In this document: positions 43,817 to 51,598 of the stretch, one piece after another
Numbering within the stretch: the first letter of the stretch is position 1
How the letters are laid out: each line of letters begins with the position of its first letter
The notes under the pieces: generated by a model
Seen by the model: the letters and a program-made list of their open reading frames with translations, nothing else
The model's database searches: none
Told to the model about the DNA's origin: nothing
Translations under genes and position numbers: made by a program
Assembly (NCBI RefSeq): GCF_003999195.1
Contig: NZ_RJVR01000327.1
Span: 1-64,000 of the forward strand
Length of the DNA: 64,000 bases
Direction of reading: 5' to 3'
Origin: Streptomyces soli
GTDB lineage: Bacteria; Actinomycetota; Actinomycetes; Streptomycetales; Streptomycetaceae

Positions 43817-45127
43817 TCAGCCAGGCTGCCGTTGAAGCTGGGTGGTTCTGCTCGCGTGAATCATTGGTGCCCATGCCTCGATCAGCAGTGCGAAGTCATT
43901 GTTGTCCTGCTGGGCTTCGTCGAGCAGTCGCTCCCGGCGTGACGCCACGATGTCGGCGAACTCGGCGTACTTGCCGCCCAGCTTTCGATAGGACCGGTCG
44001 ATCGTGTCCAGCCGCTGGATGTTCTCCGCTCGGTCCAACAGGGTGCTCTCCCTGACGAACTCGGTGATCGCGGGTATGCGTACCTGGTCCCGATCGTCGA
44101 GCAGTGACTCGCCGGCCTCTGCCATCCGGTCGTAGACGAAGTTGAAGTAGAGCATCGACAAGAAGAACTTCACGAACCGCATCTGGTACGCGATGAATCC
44201 AGGACCGGTTCGACGTTCCGGCGTGTAGAAGTTCACAAGGTGGCGATTGTGCAGAACGCCGGGCAATGCCGCGTCGTGGACAAGGTGAATGAGGAAGTAG
44301 TCGCTGCCGATGGTGTCCGTCGCGGGCGGCAGCGGCACCCATTCCTGCACCTGGTGGAAGGCGATGTTGCTCATGTCGACCCGCATGGGGTCGACGATGG
44401 TCAAGGTCGAGTGATCGTGGGTGAACGCCTCGGAGCCGGCTCCCCGGAACGACTCGTCGACGAGCTCCCTTTTCCTCTCGTCCGACCAATGGCCGGGCGC
44501 CCACAGGCTGACCACGTCGTAGTAGGCGTCGCGGTCGAGGCGGTACATCTCACCGATGTCCACGGACATCTCGCCCACAAAGGAGCTGCCCACCATCGTC
44601 ACCGGCTTGTGCGCGTGATTCGGGTCCAGCGTGGTCTCGTCCACGCCGTCCACCGCGTCGCTCGCACGTTTTCCGATCGACATGAGCTCGTGGTGGATGG
44701 GAAAGACCGGCGCGTCGTTCACGACCTGATAAAGGATGTCCGAATCCCGGCGGTGGATGGACTCGCAGCCCAGCGCGGCACCGATCAGGAACGCACGGTT
44801 GGTGCAGGCGCCGTAGGAGAGATCGGACGGGAGCATGAGCTCCAGCACCAGCTCGGGCTTGGCGACACCGGCATGGTGGATCACCCGCTGCAGAAACTCC
44901 CGCTGCTCCGCTTCGCCGAGGTGGTGCACGATCACATTCGGCACGGTGGGCGACTCGTGGGCGACCTTCGCGTGCTCCGTGAGGGCGGGCTCGTCGGAGG
45001 AGTCCAGAATCAGGAGGTGGACCTCGACGTCGAAGTGCTCGGCGGCGTAGGCCGCCTCCTCAAGGACAGCCGATATCGTCTCGGCGCAGGCCCTGTTGGT
45101 CGGGAGAGTCAGACAGATTTTGCGCAT
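43817..45127 (-). CDS. GT-A-like protein of unknown function (DUF6271-like)
   Basis: A 436-residue protein. The N-terminus ICLTLPTNRACAETISAVLE then HLLILDSS and LPSDLSYGACTNRAFLIGAA then ESIHRRDSDI have the layout of a GT-A nucleotide-sugar-binding domain with a DxD-like RDSD motif. The rest (SMLYFNFVYDRMAEAGESLL) is helical and unfamiliar. I believe this is the family catalogued as DUF6271, but this is from memory. It may be a glycosyltransferase or an amide/ligase-like enzyme. It overlaps the PhyH gene by 19 bp and precedes the decarboxylase by 8 bp. Confidence 0.65.
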   Translation of the reverse strand: MRKICLTLPTNRACAETISAVLEEAAYAAEHFDVEVHLLILDSSDEPALTEHAKVAHESPTVPNVIVHHLGEAEQREFLQRVIHHAGVAKPELVLELMLPSDLSYGACTNRAFLIGAALGCESIHRRDSDILYQVVNDAPVFPIHHELMSIGKRASDAVDGVDETTLDPNHAHKPVTMVGSSFVGEMSVDIGEMYRLDRDAYYDVVSLWAPGHWSDERKRELVDESFRGAGSEAFTHDHSTLTIVDPMRVDMSNIAFHQVQEWVPLPPATDTIGSDYFLIHLVHDAALPGVLHNRHLVNFYTPERRTGPGFIAYQMRFVKFFLSMLYFNFVYDRMAEAGESLLDDRDQVRIPAITEFVRESTLLDRAENIQRLDTIDRSYRKLGGKYAEFADIVASRRERLLDEAQQDNNDFALLIEAWAPMIHASRTTQLQRQPG

Positions 45128-46173
45128 ACCCGTTCCTCGTTCGACGGTTCGAGGTCCCGCTCGCTCCAGGATTCAAGACCCAGCAGCTTGGCACCCAGGT
45201 CGGTCAGCTTGGCGGTGTCGTACCTGAGGGATTCATGCCTCGTGGCATCACCGACGAGCGTCTTGTTCCACTCCGGCGTACTGAGATGGCGCCATGAGTT
45301 GACGCGGGAACGCCTCAGTTCCTGATGCGACTCCAGCGCAGGCATCATGGAGAGGTACTGGACGGCTCGAACGCCGTTCTCCGAGGTGTTGGGTGCCACT
45401 CCGTGTGCCAGCAGACCGTTCCAGATCAGCAGGTCGCCGGCCTTGAGCTCAGGCCGGACCACGGGGAACTCCGTCCGGTCGATGTTGGGCCGGATCGGGT
45501 CCCGGTCCGCCGGCTGGAGCGCCGCCCACCGGTCGAACTGACGGAACAGCTCGGGCGCGCACTGGAAGCCGCCTTGTTCCGGGTTGGTGTCGTTCAGCGC
45601 GATGATCCCCTGGACCCGCTGCGGCGGCACACCGAGCGTGGTGTCGATGTCCCAGTGGAGGTTGATGTCGAACCCGCGCTCCGTGGGGGCGATCAGCGCG
45701 CGGTCGCGGTTCTTGATGTTGGGCGGATTGAGATTGAGCCGGTCCAGAGTCACCCATAGCTCTTCGCAGTCCCACACGTCGACGAAGGCGTCGTAGACCC
45801 GCTGCGCCTGGCGGCTGTCCCATATGAGCTGGTGCTGGTACGCCTCGACGAACCCGTAGATGTGCAGTTCCCGGTCGAGATCCGAACGGAACTCGCGTTC
45901 CTCGTACCAGGTGTCCGGCCGGGCCGGATCGAGCCCCTGGAAGTCCCAGGCGAACTCCAGCAGGCGATCCGCCGAGGCGGCAGGAATCGCCTGCTTCACC
46001 ACGACGTAGCCGTAGGTTTGCCAGAAGGTTAAGTCCTCCTTTGACAACACCCGGAGCTTCTGCGTTTTTCGGAGATCCCGCAACGGCGTCTCGGCAAGAT
46101 ATGTGTCGCCGTCCCGGCTGAAATACGGGACGTCCGAGGGGGCTCGATGAAGATAGTGGTAGGGCGCCGGCAT
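45109..46173 (-). CDS. Phytanoyl-CoA-dioxygenase-type Fe(II)/2-oxoglutarate oxygenase
   Basis: A 354-residue PhyH-family protein, first gene of the operon. The Fe-binding HxD is in FDINLHWDIDTTLGVPP. The distal His is in LLIWNGLLAHGVAP, followed by NTSENGVRAVQYLSMMPA with the 2-oxoglutarate-binding Arg. Family members hydroxylate or desaturate acyl-CoAs, amino acids or natural-product scaffolds. With a basic-amino-acid decarboxylase two genes later, an amino-acid substrate is plausible. ATG 46173 is chosen because TTGGAG precedes it by 7-8 bases; a longer frame upstream to 46266 is not conserved-looking. Confidence 0.85.
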   Translation of the reverse strand: MPAPYHYLHRAPSDVPYFSRDGDTYLAETPLRDLRKTQKLRVLSKEDLTFWQTYGYVVVKQAIPAASADRLLEFAWDFQGLDPARPDTWYEEREFRSDLDRELHIYGFVEAYQHQLIWDSRQAQRVYDAFVDVWDCEELWVTLDRLNLNPPNIKNRDRALIAPTERGFDINLHWDIDTTLGVPPQRVQGIIALNDTNPEQGGFQCAPELFRQFDRWAALQPADRDPIRPNIDRTEFPVVRPELKAGDLLIWNGLLAHGVAPNTSENGVRAVQYLSMMPALESHQELRRSRVNSWRHLSTPEWNKTLVGDATRHESLRYDTAKLTDLGAKLLGLESWSERDLEPSNEERVCAKSV

Positions 46174-46461
46174 ACGTCGCTCCAAGGCTCGAATCTCTTG
46201 AGTGGACCGCTCCCAGACCGTCCCTGCGCCGGGACCCATCGGCTGCGTGGAGATACATCGGCGCATTCGGCGCCGACGACAGCAATCGCGCGTAGCTGTC
46301 GGTAAGGAATTTGATACGCACAGCGATGGGCGTCGTTGCCAGGGCGAACGGGCGCAGGGCGAGGGGCACTTGGCGTGTCCTCATGGGTTCCACCGGTCAA
46401 CTTGCGCACCGCGAGGGGTATTGCGACGCGCAGGTCACTTCCTGAACTCGTGTCACACCAA
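46174..46461 (-). other. Long untranslated leader before the PhyH gene
   Basis: About 280 bp separate the probable promoter from the PhyH start. A minus-strand frame opens at ATG 46384 (MRTRQVPLALRPFALATTPI, then VRIKFLTDSYARLLSSAPNA) and looks protein-like for about 50 codons before running on out of frame over PhyH. It could be a small upstream gene, a relic or chance. No riboswitch or RNA gene is recognised. Confidence 0.35.
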
Positions 46462-46489
46462 AATGGACTAGACCAACTCCGTGTGTCAA
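46460..46489 (-). promoter_or_regulatory. Promoter with DasR-like operator for the five-gene operon
   Basis: On the minus strand TTGACA (46489-46484), an 18-bp spacer and CATTTT (46465-46460). Within it, 46462-46477 reads AATGGACTAGACCAAC on the plus strand, matching the published DasR consensus A(C/G)TGGTCTAGACCA(C/G)T at 12 of 16 positions. The promoter is 287 bp ahead of the PhyH start. Confidence 0.5.
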
Positions 46490-46706
46490 CTGCCGAATTG
46501 GAAAGTTCCGGTGCTCGAAACACACGGGATCGCCGGTTCACGTAGAGCTGATGGCCAGCCCGCACAGAAGAAGGAGCCATTCCGCTTTGGTGGGCACGAT
46601 GGTGACCGCGCCACTACGTAAGGTGTGATCGACGGCCGCCGAGACGGCATGGCCTGCCGGCGGGACGCAGGCCCGACGAGCCCGGCCAGGGTGAACGATC
46701 TTCCTG

Positions 46707-46736
46707 TTGACACTGCGGATTGGACTAGGCCAGTAT
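46707..46736 (+). promoter_or_regulatory. Promoter with DasR-like operator for the GH3 hexosaminidase gene
   Basis: TTGACA (46707-46712), an 18-bp spacer and CAGTAT (46731-46736). The 16-mer ATTGGACTAGGCCAGT (46719-46734) overlaps the spacer and -10 and fits the DasR consensus at 13 of 16 positions. DasR is the GntR-type GlcNAc regulator known to control chitin and N-acetylglucosamine genes in Streptomyces, so the fit to a hexosaminidase gene is good. Confidence 0.65.
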
Positions 46737-46738
46737 CC

Positions 46739-46754
46739 ATTGGTCTGTACCAAA
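46739..46754. promoter_or_regulatory. Second DasR-like half-site pair before the hexosaminidase gene
   Basis: ATTGGTCTGTACCAAA contains the near-palindrome TTGGTC-TG-TACCAA and agrees with the DasR consensus at 11 of 16 positions. It lies immediately downstream of the -10, 47 bp before the ATG. Confidence 0.45.
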
Positions 46755-46800
46755 GCAGCGGTGCGATCGGCGTGTCGGCACTACTCGGAAGGCCCAGCTG

Positions 46801-48312
46801 ATGTCCTCCAGCAAGCACAGCAAGGAGTTGCGACGACTCGCGCTCTCCGTCCTGCAGCCGGGCTTCGTGGGCACCGAGACGCCAGACTGGGTGCTGCGCG
46901 ACATCAGTGACGGCCTGGCATCTGTCGTGCTCTTCGCTCGCAACATCGCCTCGCCCGAACAGGTCGCCAGGCTGACCGCCCAACTCCGGGCCGAGAACCC
47001 GTCGTTGATCATCGCGATCGACGAGGAGGCGGGGGATGTCACCCGCATCGAATCCTCGACCGGCTCCACCCGGCCCGGCAACTTCGCCCTCGGCGCCGTC
47101 GACGACATCGAGTTGACCGAGTCCGTCGCGCGCGACCTGGGCCGCCAGTTGCATGCCGCCGGCGTGAGCCTCAACTACGCGCCCAGCGTGGACGTCAACT
47201 CCAACCCTGACAACCCCATCATCGGGGTCAGGTCATTCGGCGTCGACGCCGCGCTGGTGTCCCGGCATGCCGCCGCGTGGGTCCAGGGACTCCAGTCGGC
47301 CGGTGTCGCCGCCTGCGCCAAGCACTTCCCCGGCCACGGGGATGTCGCCATCGACTCCCACCACGGCCTGCCCACCTACGACGCCGACCTCGACGAGATC
47401 GCCGCGCAGGCACTGCCCCCCTTCCGGGCCGCTCTGGAGGCCGGCGTACGCGCGGTCATGAGCGCCCACCTCCTTGTACCGGCCTACGACCCGGATCTTC
47501 CGGCGACCCTCAGCAGCCGCATCCTCAACGGCCTGCTCCGCAAGGAGCTCGGCTTCGACGGTCTGATCGTCACCGACGCCATCGAGATGGGCGGGGTGAC
47601 CAACCGCTACGGCATCGAAGGCGCCACGGTGAAGGCCCTCGTCGCCGGCGCCGACGCCATCTGCGTCGGCGGGGAGCACGCCGATGAGGCGACCGTCGAC
47701 CTCATCGTCGGCGCTCTCGTCCGCGCGGTGTCCTCCGGGGAACTCACCGAAGAGCGCCTGGCGGAGGCGTCCGACCGCGTCCAGGCGTTCGCCGACTGGT
47801 CGATCCGCTTGGGCCAGGCCGTCCCGGTCAACCCCATCAGCGGCGACATCGGCTTTGTCGCCGCCCGGCGCGCCATTCGGCTGAGCGGCTCCGTGGACGA
47901 CATCCTCCCGCTGACCGCCCCTCCGCACGTGGTGGAGTTGGTGCCCTCCACCAACCTGGCCATCGGGAAGGAGACGCCGTGGGGTGTCGCCGTTCCGCTG
48001 CGCGAACGACTGCCCGGAACCACCTTCGTCCGTGTGCATCACCAGGAGTTGGCGACTGATCCCGGCGTCCTGGAGAAGTACGGGCTGCTGCCTGCCTCGG
48101 GACGGCCGATGGTCATCGTCGTCAGGGACGCTTCCCGGAACAAGTGGATGGGCAACGCCCTCGCGGACCTCGCCAAGGCGCGTCCCGACGCGATCGTGGT
48201 GGAGATGGGGCTGCCCGGTGCCTCCGGCCCCGGCGCAGTCCAGATCTTCACTCACGGCGCCACCGCTGCCTCCGGCGTCGCCGCCGCGGAGTTCCTCATC
48301 GGTGCCCGATAG
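46801..48312 (+). CDS. GH3 beta-N-acetylhexosaminidase (NagZ-like)
   Basis: A 503-residue GH3 enzyme. The NagZ hallmark KHFPGHGDVAIDSHHGLP carries the flexible catalytic His and Asp. IIAIDEEAGDVTRIE and GLIVTDAIEMGGV (catalytic Asp nucleophile) complete the site. It releases terminal GlcNAc from chito-oligosaccharides or peptidoglycan fragments. A C-terminal extension of about 130 residues follows the barrel. There is no signal peptide, so it is intracellular. GGAAGG precedes the ATG. The promoter carries DasR-like sites, agreeing with a role in aminosugar use. Confidence 0.92.
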   Translation: MSSSKHSKELRRLALSVLQPGFVGTETPDWVLRDISDGLASVVLFARNIASPEQVARLTAQLRAENPSLIIAIDEEAGDVTRIESSTGSTRPGNFALGAVDDIELTESVARDLGRQLHAAGVSLNYAPSVDVNSNPDNPIIGVRSFGVDAALVSRHAAAWVQGLQSAGVAACAKHFPGHGDVAIDSHHGLPTYDADLDEIAAQALPPFRAALEAGVRAVMSAHLLVPAYDPDLPATLSSRILNGLLRKELGFDGLIVTDAIEMGGVTNRYGIEGATVKALVAGADAICVGGEHADEATVDLIVGALVRAVSSGELTEERLAEASDRVQAFADWSIRLGQAVPVNPISGDIGFVAARRAIRLSGSVDDILPLTAPPHVVELVPSTNLAIGKETPWGVAVPLRERLPGTTFVRVHHQELATDPGVLEKYGLLPASGRPMVIVVRDASRNKWMGNALADLAKARPDAIVVEMGLPGASGPGAVQIFTHGATAASGVAAAEFLIGAR

Positions 48313-48315
48313 ACC

Positions 48316-48945
48316 TCACCGCTGCGGCGTCTCGGCGGATCGCTCGCGAGATGGGGGCGAGGGTTCGGTCGCGAAGCGGGCGGTGATCCGTGCGGCGCCG
48401 GCAGCGGCCCGGGAAATGGCGGTCAGGATGCCCAGGATTGCGATGAGGACGCCGCAGCCGGTCAGGATCCACCAGCCGAGGTGGCTGGCTGCCATCAGGG
48501 TGCCGTGAATCGGTCCGTGCCCGCGCGCACTGACGATCGAGCCGAGGACGGCCACGCCGAGGCTGTTGCCGATCTGACGCCCGGTGGTGGCGATGGCGGC
48601 GGACACCCCGGCCTGGGAGCACGGCATGCCGGAGGCGGCTGTGTTGGTGACCGGGGTGTTGACCAGGCCGAATCCGGTGCCGAACAGCAGGACCGGCGTG
48701 GGCGTGTCGGGGGTCAGGTGGTCAGTACGAGGGCGGCGGCGATCAGCGCGCCGGCGGCGATCAGCGGCGGGCGCGGGCAGCGGGCAGCGGTCAGGCGGCC
48801 GGAGAGCTGGAAGGCGATCGCGGTGCCGGCGGCCATCGGCGCGATCAGCAGGCCGGCGTGCAGTGCGCTGTAGCCCCGTACCTCCTGCAGCTAGCGGGTG
48901 TTTCAGGAACAGGAAGCCTGCCAGGGCCAGGAAGTATCGAGGTGT
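48316..48945 (-). pseudogene. DHA2-type MFS transporter, C-terminal remnant
   Basis: Minus-strand pieces match the last five spans of a drug:H+ antiporter: FLFLNTRYLQEVRGYSALHA reconstructed over an extra A and a TAC-to-TAG change near 48905, LLIAPMAAGTAIAFQLSGRL, then after a frame change TPTPVLLFGTGFGLVNTPVT, SAAIATTGRQIGNSLGVAVL and a final GWWILTGCGVLIAILGILTA. The N-terminal half is absent. At least two frame disruptions and one stop. Confidence 0.8.
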
Positions 48946-49595
48946 GGCAGACGATCGAGGAGAACGCCCCGGCCACGACCCTGTTCGCCACCTCCACCTC
49001 CGGCATCCCCGCCTCCGACATCGCCACCACGCCTCGCCGACCCGAACGCCTGGTGGTGGGCCACCCCTTCAACCCGCCGCACCTGGTGCCGCTCGTGGAG
49101 ATCGTGCCCGGTGAGCGCACCAGCGAGGAAACCGTCGAGCGCGCCCGTGCCTTCTACACCGCGTTGGGCAAGAGCCCCCAGGTGCTCCACAAGGAGGTTC
49201 CCGGCTTCGTGGCCAACCGCCTGCAATCGGCGCTCTTCCGTGAATGCGTACACCTGGTTGCCGACGGAGTCGTCACCGAACAGGAACTGGATGCCATCGT
49301 CACCTCCTCCATCGGGCTGCGCTGGGCGGTTGCAGGACCGTTCCAGACGTTCCACCTCGGCGGAGGGCAAGGAGGTCTGGAGCACTTCGTCACCCACCTG
49401 GGCCCCGGCATGGAAAAGCGCTGGGACCAGATGGCGCGTGAACACGTTGCCTTCGACGACGCCACCGTGGACACCCTGAGCGAACAAGCGCAGAACTTCG
49501 GCGCCGGCATCGACCAGCTGGCCGCCGAACGCGACCGCAAGCAGATCGTCCTCATGCGTGCCCTCGCCGAGACTCCCAACGCGCAGCGGGCGTAA
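48943..49595 (+). pseudogene. 3-hydroxyacyl-CoA dehydrogenase, N-terminally truncated
   Basis: About 215 codons read TTLFATSTSGIPASDIATTP, then RLVVGHPFNPPHLVPLVEIV and LHKEVPGFVANRLQSALFRE. These are the distal part of the NAD domain and the C-terminal 3HCDH domain. The dinucleotide glycine motif (first about 90 residues) is missing because the frame begins at the junction with the transporter remnant. Without the NAD site no dehydrogenase activity is expected. Resembles the L-carnitine-dehydrogenase/hydroxyacyl-CoA group. Confidence 0.8.
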
Positions 49596-49679
49596 CACCG
49601 CGATCGAGCACCCCGCCGCACGCCAGGGGGCCCGCCCCGGCCCCAACTCACCCATTCTCCTTTGCGGAAAGCCCACACC

Positions 49680-50335
49680 ATGAACTCGCTCACCGAAAAG
49701 ATCTCCCAGGCCGTAGCCCACCCGCTCACCGGCGACGACGACTTCGACATCCACAACGCCCTGCATGACGTCCTGGCCGAAATCGGCATGCGTCCCGAGG
49801 ACAGCGGCGGGCCTGATCACCTTCCTGGGAGCCGACCCGATCGTCCCCTCCACCATCCGTCTGGGAGCCGTGCCGGCGCTGGGCATGACCGCCAAGTCCG
49901 TTGCCCTCGCGTCATTGTGGCGACACCGCGGGGGCGAAGGCCAAAGGAACCGCCGGCCGCCCGGCCCTGCCGCCCATCGGCGTCGTCAACGACTACGTTC
50001 TGTCGTGGCTGGCCACCACCGGAATCATCCGTGCCCTCATCCTGCGCGACACCCAGGGCGGCAGCTACAAGGTCAGCCTCAGCCTCAGCCGTGTGTCCGC
50101 CTGGATCCTCAGCCTCGGTGTCTTTGACCGTGGCTACGCCCATGAAGTCGCCGGCACAGGCGGCCCCGACTCCCAGCACGCCTACCTCGCCCCTGACCAA
50201 TTCTCCGACCAGACCCCCTGCGGCCTCTACACCGGTGTCACGGACCAGGTCGTCATGTCCGCGACGCCAGGCCGCTTCCGGACGATTCTCGTCCCCCGCG
50301 GCAGCGGCGCCCCCGTCTGGCTGCCACAGCTCTAA
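49680..50335 (+). pseudogene. CaiB/BaiF-type CoA-transferase remnant
   Basis: Three frames are needed. The first reads MNSLTEKISQAVAHPLTGDD, then DVLAEIGMRPEDSGG. The next gives GLITFLGADPIVPSTIRLGA, then MTAKSVALASLWR. The third gives GDTAGAKAKGTAGRPALPPI, then VNDYVLSWLATTGIIRALIL and LSLSRVSAWILSLGVFDRGY, ending VPRGSGAPVWLPQL. This matches a class III CoA-transferase with the middle deleted. Assignment to class III is from pattern and is the less certain part. Confidence 0.65.
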
Positions 50336-50479
50336 CCCAGGCAATGCGTTGGCCTTCCGCAACGCTGGTCTCGACGCCCACCTGTCCACCGTGGCCAGCC
50401 TGCTTGACGGGGGACGGTCCTCCGGGCCGGTCGGCCACCGGCTGCACGTCCTGGACGCATGCCTCGCGCAGAACGCCGG
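50336..50479 (+). other. Unassigned debris at the right edge of the island
   Basis: About 140 bp between the CoA-transferase remnant and the right repeat. One frame reads NALAFRNAGLDAHLSTVASL, LDGGRSSGPVGHRLHVLDAC, which looks like part of a protein but I cannot place it. Frame position suggests another truncated gene. Confidence 0.35.
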
Positions 50480-50563
50480 TCAACGTGCCGGGGACCACTG
50501 ACAGTCGTTCACGAGGCGTCGAGCCGATTCCGCAACTCCGGGGCGAGGTCCAGCTCTGCGGCC
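50480..50563. repeat. Right 84-bp direct repeat (island boundary)
   Basis: Same orientation as 40821-40904; nine mismatches and no gaps by manual alignment. It includes the last 18 codons and stop of the aldo/keto reductase gene and 29 bp beyond the stop. The native AKR gene keeps this copy. Confidence 0.9.
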
Positions 50564-51492
50564 GGAAGCAGCTCGTCGAGCTGGGCCACACTGCTCACGC
50601 CCAGGATCGGCAGCACCGGCACCGCCCCGCCGAGGAGCCAGGCCAGCACGACCTGGTTGGGGGTCGCGCCCAGCTCCGACGCCACTTCGCGGAGCACGCG
50701 CAGCCGCGCCGCCGAGCCGTCGTGCGCGTACTGGGCCAGGAGCGGCTTGTCGTCCCGCGTATAGGCACCCGCGATGAGCGTGGAATAGCCGAGCAGGATC
50801 AGGTCGGGCTGGGTGCCCGCGTAGTCCAGCAGCTGGTCGTCCACATGGCGCTGGCAGCCGAAGCGGGCCCCCTGCCGCGGCTTGAGGAAGGTGTGCCGCT
50901 GCTGCACGACCTGGTAGCCGGGCAGCCCGCGCTCGGCGGCGAGGCGGCGGGCCTCGGCGATGTGCCAGGCGGGGTGGTTGCTGACGCCGAGAGTGCCGAC
51001 GGTGCCGTCGGCGACCAGGTCCGCGAAGGCTCCGACGGTCTCCTCCAGCGGGACGCGCCGGTCCTCGATGTGGGCGTAGTACAGGTCGATGCGGTCGGTG
51101 CCGAGCCGCTTCAGGCTGCCCTCGGCGCCCGCGCGAATGGTCTCGGCGGCCAGGCCCTCGGCGTTCCCGAGGTCGCCGTCGTCGTCGATCCAGCGGGTGC
51201 CGCGTGAGAGGTCCGGCCGGGCGCCGACCTTGGTGGCGACGACCATCCGGTCGCGGGCGCCGCGGTCGGCCAGCCAGCGGCCGAGGGCGAGTTCGCTCTC
51301 GTCGCCGGTGGCGCCGTCCACCCAGCAGGCGTAGTTGTTGGAGGTGTCGACGAAGGTGCCGCCAGCCTCCATGAAGCGGTCGAGGATCGCGAACCCGGTC
51401 TTCTCGTCGACGGTCGTGCCGAAGGGCAGGACTCCCAGGCACAGCGCGCTGACCTCGGGGCCGGTCCCGCCGGCGAGTGTGCGATAGCGCAT
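50509..51492 (-). CDS. Aldo/keto reductase
   Basis: A 327-residue NADPH-dependent carbonyl reductase with a TIM barrel. The catalytic tetrad is visible: Asp/Tyr in VDTSNNYACW, Lys in VVATKVGA, His in YYAHIEDRRV. LGVSNHPAWHI and the NADPH-binding ILGVSSVAQLDELLPA end the barrel. ATG 51492 is the natural start (MRYRTLAGGTGPEV). The 3' end forms the right 84-bp repeat. Confidence 0.92.
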   Translation of the reverse strand: MRYRTLAGGTGPEVSALCLGVLPFGTTVDEKTGFAILDRFMEAGGTFVDTSNNYACWVDGATGDESELALGRWLADRGARDRMVVATKVGARPDLSRGTRWIDDDGDLGNAEGLAAETIRAGAEGSLKRLGTDRIDLYYAHIEDRRVPLEETVGAFADLVADGTVGTLGVSNHPAWHIAEARRLAAERGLPGYQVVQQRHTFLKPRQGARFGCQRHVDDQLLDYAGTQPDLILLGYSTLIAGAYTRDDKPLLAQYAHDGSAARLRVLREVASELGATPNQVVLAWLLGGAVPVLPILGVSSVAQLDELLPAAELDLAPELRNRLDAS

Positions 51493-51598
51493 GGTGCGTA
51501 CTCCCTGCGTAGAAAAAGGTGCACAGCCCCTGTTGCTGGTTGCTGTCAGGGACTGTGCACCTTGGAGTACGGACGAGGGCAAGCCCTCCCGAACGGAC

